This document shows positions 25,087 to 34,759 of a DNA stretch of 64,000 nucleotides, one piece after another (the stretch's first letter is position 1; each line of letters starts with the position of its first letter). A program made the translations under genes and the position numbers. This stretch comes from JBHEBG01 sp046557915. GTDB taxonomy: Bacteria; Bacteroidota; Bacteroidia; Flavobacteriales; Flavobacteriaceae. The DNA lies in the NCBI RefSeq assembly GCF_046557915.1, contig NZ_JBHEBG010000001.1:434001-498000 (forward strand), in the 5' to 3' direction. The notes under the pieces are model-generated. The model saw only the letters and a list, made by a program, of their open reading frames with translations. It was not told where the DNA came from and did no database searches.

Positions 25087-26457
25087 ATGAAACAGCTTAG
25101 CAAATTATTAGTTATTATCCTACTGGTCGTAGGTTTTAATAACATACAAGCACAAGACGAAAACAACCCCTGGCAGATTGCTTTCGGTGTTAACGCAATA
25201 GACGTTTTCCCAACAGGCGACGATGAGGCCTTGGCCAATTTTGGATTTGAAACAGGAAGCCTTGGCAGTGAGTTCTTCAATGTAAGTGATCACTGGAACA
25301 TACTTCCATCTGTTTCTTATGTTTCCGTATCCAAATATGTAGGAGGCGGATTTTCCGTTGGAGCAAGAGGTTCTTTGAATAGAATTGAAAACTTGGGAGA
25401 TGTTAGCGTTGACGATTTGTCTCATTATGCTGTAGATGGTACTATTAAATATAATTTCCTAAAGAACACCACAATTGATCCATTTGTTGAAATTGGTGGT
25501 GGTTATACTTGGGTAGAGGCAATTGGAGCCGGTACCGTAAACGGTGGCCTTGGTATTAACTTTTGGGTTTCCGAAAACATTGGTTTAACTGTACAGTCAT
25601 CTTATAAGCACGCCTTTGAAGATTACTTGGTTAAGCATTTTCAGCATTTAGCTGGTGTTACTATCAAATTCGGTGGAACCGATACTGACGGTGATGGTAT
25701 CTACGACAAGGACGATGCTTGTCCAGAAGTTGCTGGTTTAGAAGCTTTCAATGGTTGTCCAGATTCTGATGGTGATGGTATCGAAGATGGTAAGGACGAT
25801 TGTCCTAACGAAGCCGGTTCTAAAGAAATGAACGGTTGTCCTGATGCTGACGGTGATGGTATCGCTGATAAAGATGATGCTTGTCCTAACGAAGCTGGTT
25901 TAGCTGCTTTGGCTGGATGTCCTGATGCTGATGGTGACGGAGTTGCCGATAAAGATGATGAGTGTCCTAGTGAAGCAGGTCCTGCTGAGAACAAAGGATG
26001 CCCATGGCCAGATAAAGACGGTGATGGTGTATTGGACAAAGACGATCAATGTCCAGATGTAGCAGGTACTGTTGCTAACAACGGTTGCCCAGAAGTTACT
26101 GAAGAAGTTCAAAAACAATTGAACGATTACGCAAGAACTATCTTGTTCGATACTGGTAAGTCTTCAATTAAAGCTGAGTCTACTTCTGTAATGGTAGATA
26201 TCATTCAGATATTGAACGAATATCCTACTGCTAAGTTCACAGTTGAAGGTCATACTGATAGTGTAGGTAGTTCTAAACTAAACCAATCTTTATCTGAATC
26301 AAGAGCGAATGCCGTAAGGGATTTCTTGATCGAAAAAGGAATTGGAGCTGATAGATTAACTTCTATTGGATACGGTGAGGACAAACCTATCGCTACCAAT
26401 AATACAAGAGCTGGTAGAACCCAAAACAGAAGGGTTGAAATCAACTTGATCAAATAA
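25087..26457 (+). CDS. OmpA-family outer-membrane protein with TSP type-3 repeats
   Basis: The 456-residue protein has a signal peptide ending NIQAQ. A beta-barrel region follows (about 25-195). Five calcium-binding DxDGDGxxDxxDxC thrombospondin type-3 repeats lie at about 197-335. A C-terminal OmpA peptidoglycan-binding domain follows (about 345-456; VEGHTDSVGSS, RANAVRDFL). It anchors the outer membrane to the cell wall and is usually abundant, in line with the perfect promoter and strong terminator. I prefer the ATG at 25087 over the TTG at 25081. Confidence 0.96.
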   Translation: MKQLSKLLVIILLVVGFNNIQAQDENNPWQIAFGVNAIDVFPTGDDEALANFGFETGSLGSEFFNVSDHWNILPSVSYVSVSKYVGGGFSVGARGSLNRIENLGDVSVDDLSHYAVDGTIKYNFLKNTTIDPFVEIGGGYTWVEAIGAGTVNGGLGINFWVSENIGLTVQSSYKHAFEDYLVKHFQHLAGVTIKFGGTDTDGDGIYDKDDACPEVAGLEAFNGCPDSDGDGIEDGKDDCPNEAGSKEMNGCPDADGDGIADKDDACPNEAGLAALAGCPDADGDGVADKDDECPSEAGPAENKGCPWPDKDGDGVLDKDDQCPDVAGTVANNGCPEVTEEVQKQLNDYARTILFDTGKSSIKAESTSVMVDIIQILNEYPTAKFTVEGHTDSVGSSKLNQSLSESRANAVRDFLIEKGIGADRLTSIGYGEDKPIATNNTRAGRTQNRRVEINLIK

Positions 26458-26484
26458 TAAGATCAATAAAACAATAGTAAAAAA

Positions 26485-26510
26485 AGCTCTGCAAATGCAG
26501 AGCTTTTTTT
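26485..26510 (+). terminator. Terminator of the ompA-like gene
   Basis: AGCTCTGC-AAAT-GCAGAGCT is a perfect 8-bp stem followed by seven T. Confidence 0.92.
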
Positions 26511-26520
26511 ATTTTTAGAC

Positions 26521-29247
26521 ATGCAAAGTTTTCTAGAAGACGTTATAAAAGAAATATCCCAAAAACATAGCTCCCTAGAAAATATGGTTTTTTTGCTACC
26601 CAATAAAAGGGCCGGAACCTTTCTTAGGAACAGTATCGCCAAAAGCCAAAAAAAAACACAATTCTCCCCAGATATATTAAGCATTGAAACCTTTGTTGAA
26701 AAAATATCAGGTTTAGCCTATGCCTCTAACACCCAACAGCTTTTTGAACTCTATAATGCTTATTTAAACACTGAGGAAAAGGAAAAAGATAGTTTTGCCA
26801 CCTTTTCCAAATGGGGACAGACATTATTACAAGATTTTAACGAAATAGATCGTTTTCTTGTCGACACCACAAAGCTTTTCTCACATCTTTCGGCTATTCA
26901 GGAAATAAACCATTGGTATCTTCAAAAAGAACGCACACAGCTCATAGAGGACCATATTCGCTTCTGGAACAACCTAGAATCGTTGTACCAAGAATTTAAC
27001 AACAACCTATTAGTCCAAGGTTTGGGACATCAAGGACAGATATACCGAAAAGCTTGCAGTACTATTGAAACCTATTTGGAGGCCAACACTTCCAAAAAAC
27101 ATATCTTCATTGGTTTCAATGCTTTGAACGCTGCGGAAACTTACATTATCAAAAAAGTCCTCTCCACTTCCGATGCCGAGATCTATTGGGATATAGACCC
27201 TTGCTTTATCGCTGACCCCATACATGATGCCGGATATTTTATCAGAAAACATCTAAAGTGGAGTTATTATACCACAAATTCTCCAAAGGGTTTAAAGACA
27301 AATTACCGTACCAAAAAGAACATTCAAATTATTGGAGTGCCAAAAAATGTTTCCCAAGCCAATTACGTAGGTAACCTTTTAGGAGAATTGGATCAGAAAG
27401 ACCACAACCAATTAAAAAATACTGCGGTTGTACTTGGAGACGAAACATTGCTCAACCCCATTTTAAATGCTATTCCAAAGGAAATAAACAGCGTTAACAT
27501 TACCATGGGCTATCCGTTGGATAAAACTCCCTTGGCAAATTTATTCTTGGAATACATAGATCTTTATCTAGGTAAAGAACAACAAGGCTGGTTTTATAAA
27601 GAACTAATCTCTTTTTTGAACAATTCCTATGTTCAAATTTTATTAACGGATGGTACGTGCAATAATGCCACTTTGCTTGCAAAAAGAATAAGGGAAAGAA
27701 ACTGGACATATATTGATCCTGAAAAATTAGAAATAATTGGCGGGGACGCAGGGAATATAATAAGCCAGTTATTCTTTAAAGAAGCGCCTTCTACATTATT
27801 GTTATTGGAAAAAATTACTGAAATTATTTCCGGTTTGCGGGCAAAATTTCAAGAAACGAAAAATACACTGGGATTGGAATATTTGTACCGGTTTTACAAC
27901 CTATTCAATCAAATTAAAGCCCTTGTCCCAAAATATCCCTTTTTGAATGACATACGATCACTCCAAAATCTCTTCAAGCAATTATTAACATCGGAAACAT
28001 TGGATTTTAGAGGAGAGCCATTACAGGGCCTTCAGATCATGGGTATGCTAGAAAGCAGAAACCTAGATTTTGAAACGGTAATCCTCACTTCCATAAATGA
28101 AGGCATACTTCCGTCGGGTAAGTCCAATAACTCCTTTATTCCTTTCGATATAAAGTTGGGCTTTCAGATGCCTACCTATAAAGAAAAAGATGCGGTTTAC
28201 ACTTATCATTTTTATAGATTGCTTCAACGAGCCAAGAACATTTACATTTTGTATAACACCGAGCCCGATGTATTGGAAGGTGGGGAAAAAAGTAGGTTGA
28301 TTATGCAATTGCTCACCGATGAGGATAATACCGCCCAGATTACTGAAATACTTGCCGCCCCATTAACAAGACCCACGATTAAGGCACCCCAAATCGTTGC
28401 CAAAGACCCGGAGTTGGTGCAAGCAATCAAATCTCTGATGGGCAATGGTGTATCTCCTACTTCTCTCACTAATTACATCCGCAACCCTATCGATTTCTAT
28501 AAAAAACACATTTTGAGGATAAGAGAATCTTTGGATGTTGAGGAAACCGTTGCAGCCAATACCTTGGGCACCATTGTACACGATGTTCTAGAACAGTTGT
28601 ATACCCCTCTGGTGGGCCAATATTTAACTTCTGATAATTTAAAAGCCTTGAAGGTTGACCTCAATACCGTTATAAGGCATCATTTTTCCAAAAACTATTC
28701 CGACGGTGATATCTCCAAAGGCAAAAATCTGATTGCCTATAATGTGGTGCTGCGCTACGTAGAAAATTTCATCGATTCAGAGATTAGGGCTACGGAAAAG
28801 GCTAAAATTAAAATTTTAGCCCTGGAAAAAAGTTTAGAGGCCATATTGACTATTCCAAACCTAAACTTTCCGATACGCCTAAAAGGTAAATTAGACCGTA
28901 TAGATGAAGTAGATGGTATTGTTAGGATAATCGACTATAAAACAGGTTCCGTGCTCCCATCGCAGGTAAAAATAAATACATGGGAAACCCTTATAAAAGA
29001 TTATAACAAAAGTAAAGCCTTTCAATTGCTATGTTATGCCCTGCTATATACTAAGGGAGAAAACACCGGCACGTTCGAAGCGGGAATCATTTCCATTAAA
29101 AATCCGGGTAAAGGACTCTTTAAATTTAGCCATGGCAAAAGTACGCTGATAGACCCAGTGATATTATCTAACTTCCATGAAGCGCTAAACGTATTGATTA
29201 CCGAGATTTGCAATCCGGAAATTGCCTTTGCCGAAAAGGAAGTATAG
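26521..29247 (+). CDS. AddB-like PD-(D/E)XK nuclease subunit
   Basis: The protein has 908 residues. The N-terminus (FLLPNKRAGTFLRN) resembles the degenerate helicase-like part of AddB. The C-terminus carries the nuclease centre GKLDRIDEVDG...IIDYKTG (about residues 795-815). The cysteine pattern of the AddB iron-sulfur cluster is not evident. It is predicted to partner the AddA-like helicase in break processing. It starts 10 bases after the ompA terminator, so its own promoter must lie very near or within that region. Confidence 0.9.
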   Translation: MQSFLEDVIKEISQKHSSLENMVFLLPNKRAGTFLRNSIAKSQKKTQFSPDILSIETFVEKISGLAYASNTQQLFELYNAYLNTEEKEKDSFATFSKWGQTLLQDFNEIDRFLVDTTKLFSHLSAIQEINHWYLQKERTQLIEDHIRFWNNLESLYQEFNNNLLVQGLGHQGQIYRKACSTIETYLEANTSKKHIFIGFNALNAAETYIIKKVLSTSDAEIYWDIDPCFIADPIHDAGYFIRKHLKWSYYTTNSPKGLKTNYRTKKNIQIIGVPKNVSQANYVGNLLGELDQKDHNQLKNTAVVLGDETLLNPILNAIPKEINSVNITMGYPLDKTPLANLFLEYIDLYLGKEQQGWFYKELISFLNNSYVQILLTDGTCNNATLLAKRIRERNWTYIDPEKLEIIGGDAGNIISQLFFKEAPSTLLLLEKITEIISGLRAKFQETKNTLGLEYLYRFYNLFNQIKALVPKYPFLNDIRSLQNLFKQLLTSETLDFRGEPLQGLQIMGMLESRNLDFETVILTSINEGILPSGKSNNSFIPFDIKLGFQMPTYKEKDAVYTYHFYRLLQRAKNIYILYNTEPDVLEGGEKSRLIMQLLTDEDNTAQITEILAAPLTRPTIKAPQIVAKDPELVQAIKSLMGNGVSPTSLTNYIRNPIDFYKKHILRIRESLDVEETVAANTLGTIVHDVLEQLYTPLVGQYLTSDNLKALKVDLNTVIRHHFSKNYSDGDISKGKNLIAYNVVLRYVENFIDSEIRATEKAKIKILALEKSLEAILTIPNLNFPIRLKGKLDRIDEVDGIVRIIDYKTGSVLPSQVKINTWETLIKDYNKSKAFQLLCYALLYTKGENTGTFEAGIISIKNPGKGLFKFSHGKSTLIDPVILSNFHEALNVLITEICNPEIAFAEKEV

Positions 29248-29249
29248 TA

Positions 29250-29960
29250 TTACTTTTTATCGGGTCTGCTAGGCCTTACCTCAATCTTGCTTGGCAATGT
29301 CCGTGGATGCATTCTTAAAAGGTCTGTCACCAGTTCACCAATATCTTCGGGTTGTATTTTCCAAGCATCTTTTTCGGACGGCTCATTATTATTGAAATGT
29401 GTAGCAACGGAACCTGGCATTATGGTAGAAACCTTAATATCGTATTTACGCAAATCTAGCATAGCCGCTTGGGTAAATCCGACTACGCCAAATTTTGTGG
29501 CGTTATACCCGGCTCCGGAAGCAAAGAAATTGGTGCCTGCCAAACTTGCTATCGTTATGTAATACCCTTTACGCTGCTTTAAAGCGGTTAAGGAAGCTTT
29601 AAGGCTGTAGAAAACACCATCTAGGTTAACCCGCATCATTTGTTGCCAATCGGCCTCTGAAAGCTCGTCTACAGGTGCAAAATGCCCCACCCCGGCATTG
29701 GCCACAACTACGTCTAACTGTCCCCATTTATCCATTATCTTTTGAACCGCGGTCTTCTCATCATTGAGCTTAGTAACATCGGAAACCACGCCCAGTACAT
29801 TGTCGCCCCCATCCAATCTTTTCACGGCATCTTCCACGGTATCCAAACTTCTACCGCTAATTGCCACTTTCATTCCTGTTTGTAGCAACTTTAGGGCAAC
29901 CCCATAGCCAATACCTTTGGTACCCCCCGTAATATATCCTACTTTGTTTTTTATCTGCAT
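29250..29960 (-). CDS. Short-chain dehydrogenase/reductase
   Basis: The 236 residues form an NAD(P)-dependent Rossmann oxidoreductase. The cofactor loop is TGGTKGIGYG (11-20), NAG at 88-90, and the catalytic residues Ser139, Tyr152 and Lys156 (YNATK). It resembles FabG-type ketoreductases, but the substrate is open. It is convergent with the AddB-like gene and divergent from the tRNA-Ala gene; it marks the left flank of the tRNA island. Confidence 0.92.
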   Translation of the reverse strand: MQIKNKVGYITGGTKGIGYGVALKLLQTGMKVAISGRSLDTVEDAVKRLDGGDNVLGVVSDVTKLNDEKTAVQKIMDKWGQLDVVVANAGVGHFAPVDELSEADWQQMMRVNLDGVFYSLKASLTALKQRKGYYITIASLAGTNFFASGAGYNATKFGVVGFTQAAMLDLRKYDIKVSTIMPGSVATHFNNNEPSEKDAWKIQPEDIGELVTDLLRMHPRTLPSKIEVRPSRPDKK

Positions 29961-30090
29961 TGCTTTTTTTGGTGAAATTAAAATTATGTTGGTGGATGGG
30001 GAAAAAATGGGCGTTATTGTTTTCTTAAAAGAAAAGGAATGTTACATTTTGATACTTTCCCAAAAAGTATTTCCTTTGGGCTTCCTAAGA

Positions 30091-30167
<77 letters not shown>

Positions 30168-30178
30168 AGTAAACACAG

Positions 30179-30206
30179 GCCTTCACAAATGTGAAGGCTT
30201 TTTTTG
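30179..30206 (+). terminator. Terminator of tRNA-Ala
   Basis: GCCTTCAC-AAAT-GTGAAGGC forms an 8-bp stem followed by eight T. Confidence 0.92.
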
Positions 30207-30212
30207 TTTTAC

Positions 30213-30235
30213 AAAATGCACAGTTTGTGCACACT
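30213..30235. repeat. 23-nt palindromic element, left island copy
   Basis: The element contains TGCACA-GTT-TGTGCA, a perfect 6-bp inverted repeat. An identical 23-base copy lies at 38750-38772. It starts 47 bases inside the left tRNA repeat. Confidence 0.8.
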
Positions 30236-30348
30236 TTTAAAATTTCTTTGGACTTTAACATAATTGTTTCAAAACAAGCTCTTTTAAATCAAATAATAAC
30301 GGTTTTAGGATTGGGTAAATTTTTGGAAAAATAAAAAGAAGCTTGAAT

Positions 30349-30591
30349 CTATGTTGCGAAAATCTCATCGGCATCCTTAAAATTTTTGAACTCCAACATA
30401 TGTCCATTGAGATCTTGGGGCAAAAACGAAAGATGTTCTTCTTTTTTACTTTGCATAAATGTCGCTTTGTAGTGACTTCCAAATCTATTTGGAATAGCCT
30501 TGTATAAAGCTTGTCCCTATTCTATCTACATAGAATTCTTGGTTTCTTCAATTTTCTTACAGGGCAATGCTAGGTAAAACTTGGCGTTCAT
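30349..30591 (-). pseudogene. Decayed VOC-family gene
   Basis: The start codon at 30591 opens MNAKFYLALPCKKIEETKNS, nearly the N-terminus of the intact VOC protein at 33481-33894. It then meets a stop. About 170 bases of the middle are missing. The C-terminal part (MLEFKNF, DEIFAT) is recognisable in another frame and ends at the stop 30349-30351. Similarity to the intact copy extends upstream to about 30725. It is a second, inactivated copy; the rest of 30236-30755 holds nothing else I can identify. Confidence 0.82.
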
Positions 30592-30755
30592 AATTGTCTT
30601 TGCTTTTTTGTTTTCTTACATTGTTCCTAAAATATACATATATGGCCATCCGATTTGATTTATCCATAGAGTCAATTGCTTTCTTCCAATTCAATCAAAA
30701 TACTGTTTTGAACTTATGTTTTTCTTTCAATTCAAAGATTTAATAAATTTCGTAG

Positions 30756-32273
30756 ATGAAAAAAGCAATAGTATTCCTTATCTCTCTAATATTCTCAATG
30801 AGCTTTGGGCAAAGTTTGAAAAGGGAAAAAATTCATCAGTTTGCAGATGAATATTTCGTGGAAGGCATGTTTACGTTAAAAGAGTTTTTGCAACTTCCCA
30901 ACATTGGATCGAATCCCGATAATATTAACTTAAATCTGTCTTGGTGCGAAAATGCACTTAAAGCTTTAGATTTTAAGATTGAACTGTTGACTTCTGAGGG
31001 AGTAAAACATTTACTTGCCGAAAAAACATATCAGAAAAAGGCTCCAACAGTGCTGTTTTACCTTCAGATTGACGGACAGCCTGTAGATTCCTCCAAGTGG
31101 AATCAGAAAAACCCATTTGATGCCGTAATAAAAGAATGTGTTGGAGGCGAATGTATCGGTTTATCATGGGAAAAGCTGACTAAAGACTTTGATCCAGATT
31201 GGAAGGTTTTTGCTAGATCGGCATCGGATTCCAAAGGACCTGCAATAGCATTTTTACAAACCTTAAGGATTCTTAAGGAGAAGAACATAAATCCTGGTTT
31301 TAATATTAAGGTCATCATGGATTTTCAGGAGGAATTGGGTTCACCAACCCTACCTGCACTCGTAAGGAATAATAGGAACGAATTAAGTGCGGATGCGATT
31401 TTAATTATGGATGGCACCCGACCACCGAACAATCTTCCAACCCTCACTTTTGGAGCACGGGGTATAGCGACCATGAGGTTAACTGTTTATGGAGCCTATA
31501 AAAACTTACATTCTGGTCAATATGGGAACTACGCCCCAAATCCTGTTTTTAGCTTATCAAGGCTATTGGGATCAATGAAAGATGAAGAGGGACGTGTTTT
31601 AATTCCCGGTTATTATGATGGCATAAAGCTCATGGGCGACCAAAAGGCCCTGATTAATTCTGTTCCTCAAAATGAAGAAGAATTATTGATGACTTTGGGA
31701 ATAGCCAAAAGCGAAGCCATTGGAGAAACCTATCAAGAAGCGCTTCAATTTCCTTCGCTGAACGTAAGAGGCTTGAGAGCCGCTTGGGTGGAGAATGAAG
31801 TGCGCACCATCATTCCTTCTGAAGCTTTAGCCGAAATAGATATGCGACTAGTTCCCGAAACACCTGCGGAACGACAAATTCAGCTATTGACCAATTTTAT
31901 AGAATCAAAAGGATTTTACGTTCTTGAAGGAGAACCTTCAGAGGCAGAGCGCCGAAAATATCCAAAACTAATTAAAATCGAATCCCGAATTGGTTCCCGG
32001 CCGTTTAGAACTCCACTGGATTCCCAGCTTGGAAATTGGCTAGGGTTGGCCATGACCCGTGTTTTTGGTGAAGGTAACTTTATCCGCATGCAATCCACAG
32101 GGGGTTCTCAGCCCATTGCCCCTTTTATTTCTGAACTGGGTATCCCTGCCATTTCGGTACGAATTCCCAATCCCGATAACAACATCCACGCTCCCAATGA
32201 AAATCTACGTTTAGGGAATTTCCATGAAGGATTAAAAATGTGCTTGGGTATCTTAACGCAGAAATATGAGTAA
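30756..32273 (+). CDS. Secreted M20-family metallopeptidase with altered metal ligand
   Basis: The 505 residues include a signal peptide ending SFG-Q. M20 features are in order: LQIDGQPVD (103-111), RSASDSKGP with Asp158, DFQEELGS with Glu192-Glu193, a dimerisation-domain LHSGQYG, and NNIHAPNEN near the C-terminus. The first motif normally reads HxDxQP; here Gln104 replaces the metal-binding His. The protein may still bind one or two metals or be altered in activity. It overlaps the permease gene by 8 bases, so the two are coupled. It was probably brought in with the tRNA-Ala island. Confidence 0.85.
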   Translation: MKKAIVFLISLIFSMSFGQSLKREKIHQFADEYFVEGMFTLKEFLQLPNIGSNPDNINLNLSWCENALKALDFKIELLTSEGVKHLLAEKTYQKKAPTVLFYLQIDGQPVDSSKWNQKNPFDAVIKECVGGECIGLSWEKLTKDFDPDWKVFARSASDSKGPAIAFLQTLRILKEKNINPGFNIKVIMDFQEELGSPTLPALVRNNRNELSADAILIMDGTRPPNNLPTLTFGARGIATMRLTVYGAYKNLHSGQYGNYAPNPVFSLSRLLGSMKDEEGRVLIPGYYDGIKLMGDQKALINSVPQNEEELLMTLGIAKSEAIGETYQEALQFPSLNVRGLRAAWVENEVRTIIPSEALAEIDMRLVPETPAERQIQLLTNFIESKGFYVLEGEPSEAERRKYPKLIKIESRIGSRPFRTPLDSQLGNWLGLAMTRVFGEGNFIRMQSTGGSQPIAPFISELGIPAISVRIPNPDNNIHAPNENLRLGNFHEGLKMCLGILTQKYE

Positions 32274-33417
32274 CATAAGCTTATTGTGGACTGCGACCCC
32301 AGTAGTACTGGTCACTGTTTTGTTCGTCCTTTGGATTGGCAAAGTAAATAATAGATGGGTAAAGTTGGTACTTGATTGGTTTCCCGCAATCCTCTTTGCC
32401 TATGTACTGCCTGCCGCATTCACGCATATTTCAGGTATTGACCTATCAAAGGTCCTTCTCCACAACCTGAGCAAATCATGGATTATTCCTTTTGCCATTC
32501 TCACGGTGATGAGCGCTTTGCACTTAAAGCAGCTTAAAATTGTTGGGGTAAAACCGATTATCGTTTTTGGAGTGGGGTCTTTGGTGATTGCAACTCTACC
32601 CGTATTGTTGGTCATTTTTTTTGGGGTTTTCAATGAATCGAATACTGTTCTCTTTATCGCAGAAGGATATTGGAAGGGACTTGTGCCTATTGTAGGTGGC
32701 TGGATTGGTGGTAGCACCAGTCAATTAGTTTTAAAGGAACTAGCGGAAACACCTGAAGCACTATTCCTTTCCATTTTGGTGCTGGATAATATTTTGGTCA
32801 ATATCTGGACGATATTAATGTTTCAATTTATCAAAAGAAGCAACCGCCTTAACGAGTTATGGGGCATTGATTCTAACTTTCCTATCGTTGAGACACCCCA
32901 ATATTCTGGAAACAACCAACTGTGGGTGGTAAACATTTTAACGGTTGGCACTATTTTGTTAATAATGTTTTTGACTTCTTTTGTTTCGATGTCTTTCTTG
33001 GCCAATGTAGTTGTTTTATCAATAGTTGGGTTGGTCTTGGGAAATATTATGCCAATCTGGAACCATAAACTGGTATTAAAGATAGCCGGTTTTTCCATAG
33101 TATTAATTATGTCCATTTTAGGTTTAAAACTGAATTTTGACAGTCTATCCCTTCCAGTAATTCTGATTGTTTTGGTGGTGCTTTGGCTCGCACTTCATTT
33201 TTTGGCCATGATACTTACTGCACGCCTACTTAAAATCAATATGGCTTGGGTTGCCATTGGGAGTATGGCCAATCTTGGCGGGATTTCCACTGCTCCAGCA
33301 GTAACTTCAGCCTACAAAAAAGAGTTAATGCCACACGCCATTGTCTTGGCCATTTTGAGCATGGTAACAGGAACTGGCTGGGGAATGCTAACCATTTTTC
33401 TGTTCAGATTACTTTGA
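32266..33417 (+). CDS. DUF819-family membrane protein
   Basis: This 383-residue polytopic inner-membrane protein has about ten hydrophobic helices. The conserved GGWIGGSTSQ and GSMANLGGISTAPAV segments are typical of DUF819 (YjcL-like). The overlap with the M20 peptidase gene suggests it imports or exports that enzyme's substrate or product, perhaps a peptide or amino-acid derivative. Transport function is inferred from the fold and the coupling. Confidence 0.88.
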   Translation: MSNISLLWTATPVVLVTVLFVLWIGKVNNRWVKLVLDWFPAILFAYVLPAAFTHISGIDLSKVLLHNLSKSWIIPFAILTVMSALHLKQLKIVGVKPIIVFGVGSLVIATLPVLLVIFFGVFNESNTVLFIAEGYWKGLVPIVGGWIGGSTSQLVLKELAETPEALFLSILVLDNILVNIWTILMFQFIKRSNRLNELWGIDSNFPIVETPQYSGNNQLWVVNILTVGTILLIMFLTSFVSMSFLANVVVLSIVGLVLGNIMPIWNHKLVLKIAGFSIVLIMSILGLKLNFDSLSLPVILIVLVVLWLALHFLAMILTARLLKINMAWVAIGSMANLGGISTAPAVTSAYKKELMPHAIVLAILSMVTGTGWGMLTIFLFRLL

Positions 33418-33480
33418 ATGCGAATTGCTTAGCCTATAAACTGTTACGACTTATGAAACACATGTTCGTTTTGGTTAACT

Positions 33481-33894
33481 TCAAGTTGTAAAAATATCAT
33501 CCCCAACCTTGAAGCTCTTAAATTCCAGCATATATCCATTTGGATCCTGGACGAAGAAAGAAAGATGTTCTCCTTTTTTATCTTGCATAAAAGTGGCCTC
33601 GGTTGTCACTTCCAAATCCATTTGAAAAAGACGGGTATACAGTTTGCCCCAAAAATCTACCGGGACAATAACTCCAAAATGGAAAGATGGCAATATGTAA
33701 TCGTCCAACTTGTAATTCTTAAAGTCGAATGTGAATTCTCCGGCTTGCGTAAAGGTCAGCTGGTTACCGAACAAGTTAACGTCCAACCATTTTTGAGTAT
33801 TCCGTCCTAAACTTGCCCCTATAATATCTACATAAAAAAATTTGGTTTCTTCGATTTCTATACAGGGCAATGCGAGATGAAACTTGGCGTTCAT
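33481..33894 (-). CDS. VOC (glyoxalase/dioxygenase fold) protein
   Basis: The 137 residues form two beta-alpha-beta-beta-beta modules of the vicinal-oxygen-chelate fold (MNAKFHLALPCIEIEETKFFY; FFVQDPNGYMLEFKSF). The family includes glyoxalases, dioxygenases and resistance proteins; this member cannot be assigned. It is the intact relative of the pseudogene at 30349-30591. The two copies flank the peptidase-permease pair in the same orientation. Confidence 0.85.
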   Translation of the reverse strand: MNAKFHLALPCIEIEETKFFYVDIIGASLGRNTQKWLDVNLFGNQLTFTQAGEFTFDFKNYKLDDYILPSFHFGVIVPVDFWGKLYTRLFQMDLEVTTEATFMQDKKGEHLSFFVQDPNGYMLEFKSFKVGDDIFTT

Positions 33895-34049
33895 AATTTT
33901 CTTTGTTTTTTTCTTTTCTTCCTATGTTCTTGAAATATGCCTTTATGGCCATACGATCTGATTTATGCATGAACTCAATTACTTTCTTCCAATTTAACCA
34001 AAGTACCGTTTCGAATTTATGTTTTTCCAAGACCTAGATTTTTTATGGC

Positions 34050-34335
34050 TTTAAAATGGCATAATAGCAATTTTTGTTTACGATTTCAGTATCCGTTCGT
34101 TTAATATGCGACTGGTAAAATTAAATCTGTTCTTTAATCGGTTTCAGTGCTATTTCTTCACCTGTTTCCCTAACAAGGGCTTCTTCTTCGGTTTCTTTCC
34201 GCTTTTTTTACCCCTCCGGGCAATGTATATCTAATGGGTTTGGTCTGCCAACCTTTTTAAGTACCATAACCTTAGTTCCACTAACAGCCAATAATCTTGA
34301 ATTTTTTTCATAATCCTCGTTAGTTGAAAGGAGGC
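34050..34335 (-). pseudogene. Decayed Nudix hydrolase gene
   Basis: Read on the minus strand, three pieces in shifting frames rebuild a Nudix protein. The first is NEDYEKNSRLLAVSGTKVMV, the second RYTLPGGVKKAE, and the third TEEEALVRETGEEIALKP, which contains the Nudix box core. An in-frame TAA after KEQI then breaks a tail that reads YQSHIKRTDTEIVNKN. No single frame spans it, so it is inactive. Coordinates are approximate. The remaining bases 34336-34457 show nothing I recognise. Confidence 0.7.
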
Positions 34336-34457
34336 ATGAAGAATATCTCGCCCCAAAGGTTTGAGTTAGTTAACCAAATTGTGGTTTGCAATGATATAAC
34401 CCTTATATTCCTCATCATTTCGTCAATTTCCGTATCTGTCCCTTTTAGTTCAACAAC

Positions 34458-34757
34458 TTATTCCTCTTCAAAATCTTTAGACTCATTAATATCAATTTCA
34501 CCTTCATCAGATTCATCGACATCATATTCTTCCATGGCGGCTGTAAGTCGCTTGCTCACTTTTACCAAGTACATTGTATCATCAGTTGTGACTTCAACAC
34601 ATTCAACCCACTCTCCTTGAGCATTGCGGAAGCCGATGATATCCTCGCCCCCATACCCATCAGGATATCTTTCTACCAACAAATCCAGCAAGTGAGCGTT
34701 GAGTTTTTTATAATCTACAATTACTCTTTTCATATTTCCTGACATACCTTTTTTCAT
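34458..34757 (-). CDS. Small acidic protein of unknown function, end of polyamine operon
   Basis: The protein has 99 residues (a start at the internal Met of MKRVIVDY, about 34733, is also possible). The first 70 residues look globular (LLERYPDGYGGED-like segment, VECVEVTTDDTMYLVKVS). The tail is strongly acidic (DESDEGEIDINESKDFEEE). It begins 2 bases after the stop of the deoxyhypusine-synthase-like gene, so it belongs to that operon. A polyamine-binding or regulatory role would fit the acidic tail but is speculation. Confidence 0.75.
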   Translation of the reverse strand: MKKGMSGNMKRVIVDYKKLNAHLLDLLVERYPDGYGGEDIIGFRNAQGEWVECVEVTTDDTMYLVKVSKRLTAAMEEYDVDESDEGEIDINESKDFEEE

Positions 34758-34759
34758 AA

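Noticed and set aside
25701..26039. Ser/Pro-rich minus-strand frame opposite ompA
   Set aside because: It is the antisense shadow of the Asp-rich calcium-binding repeats.
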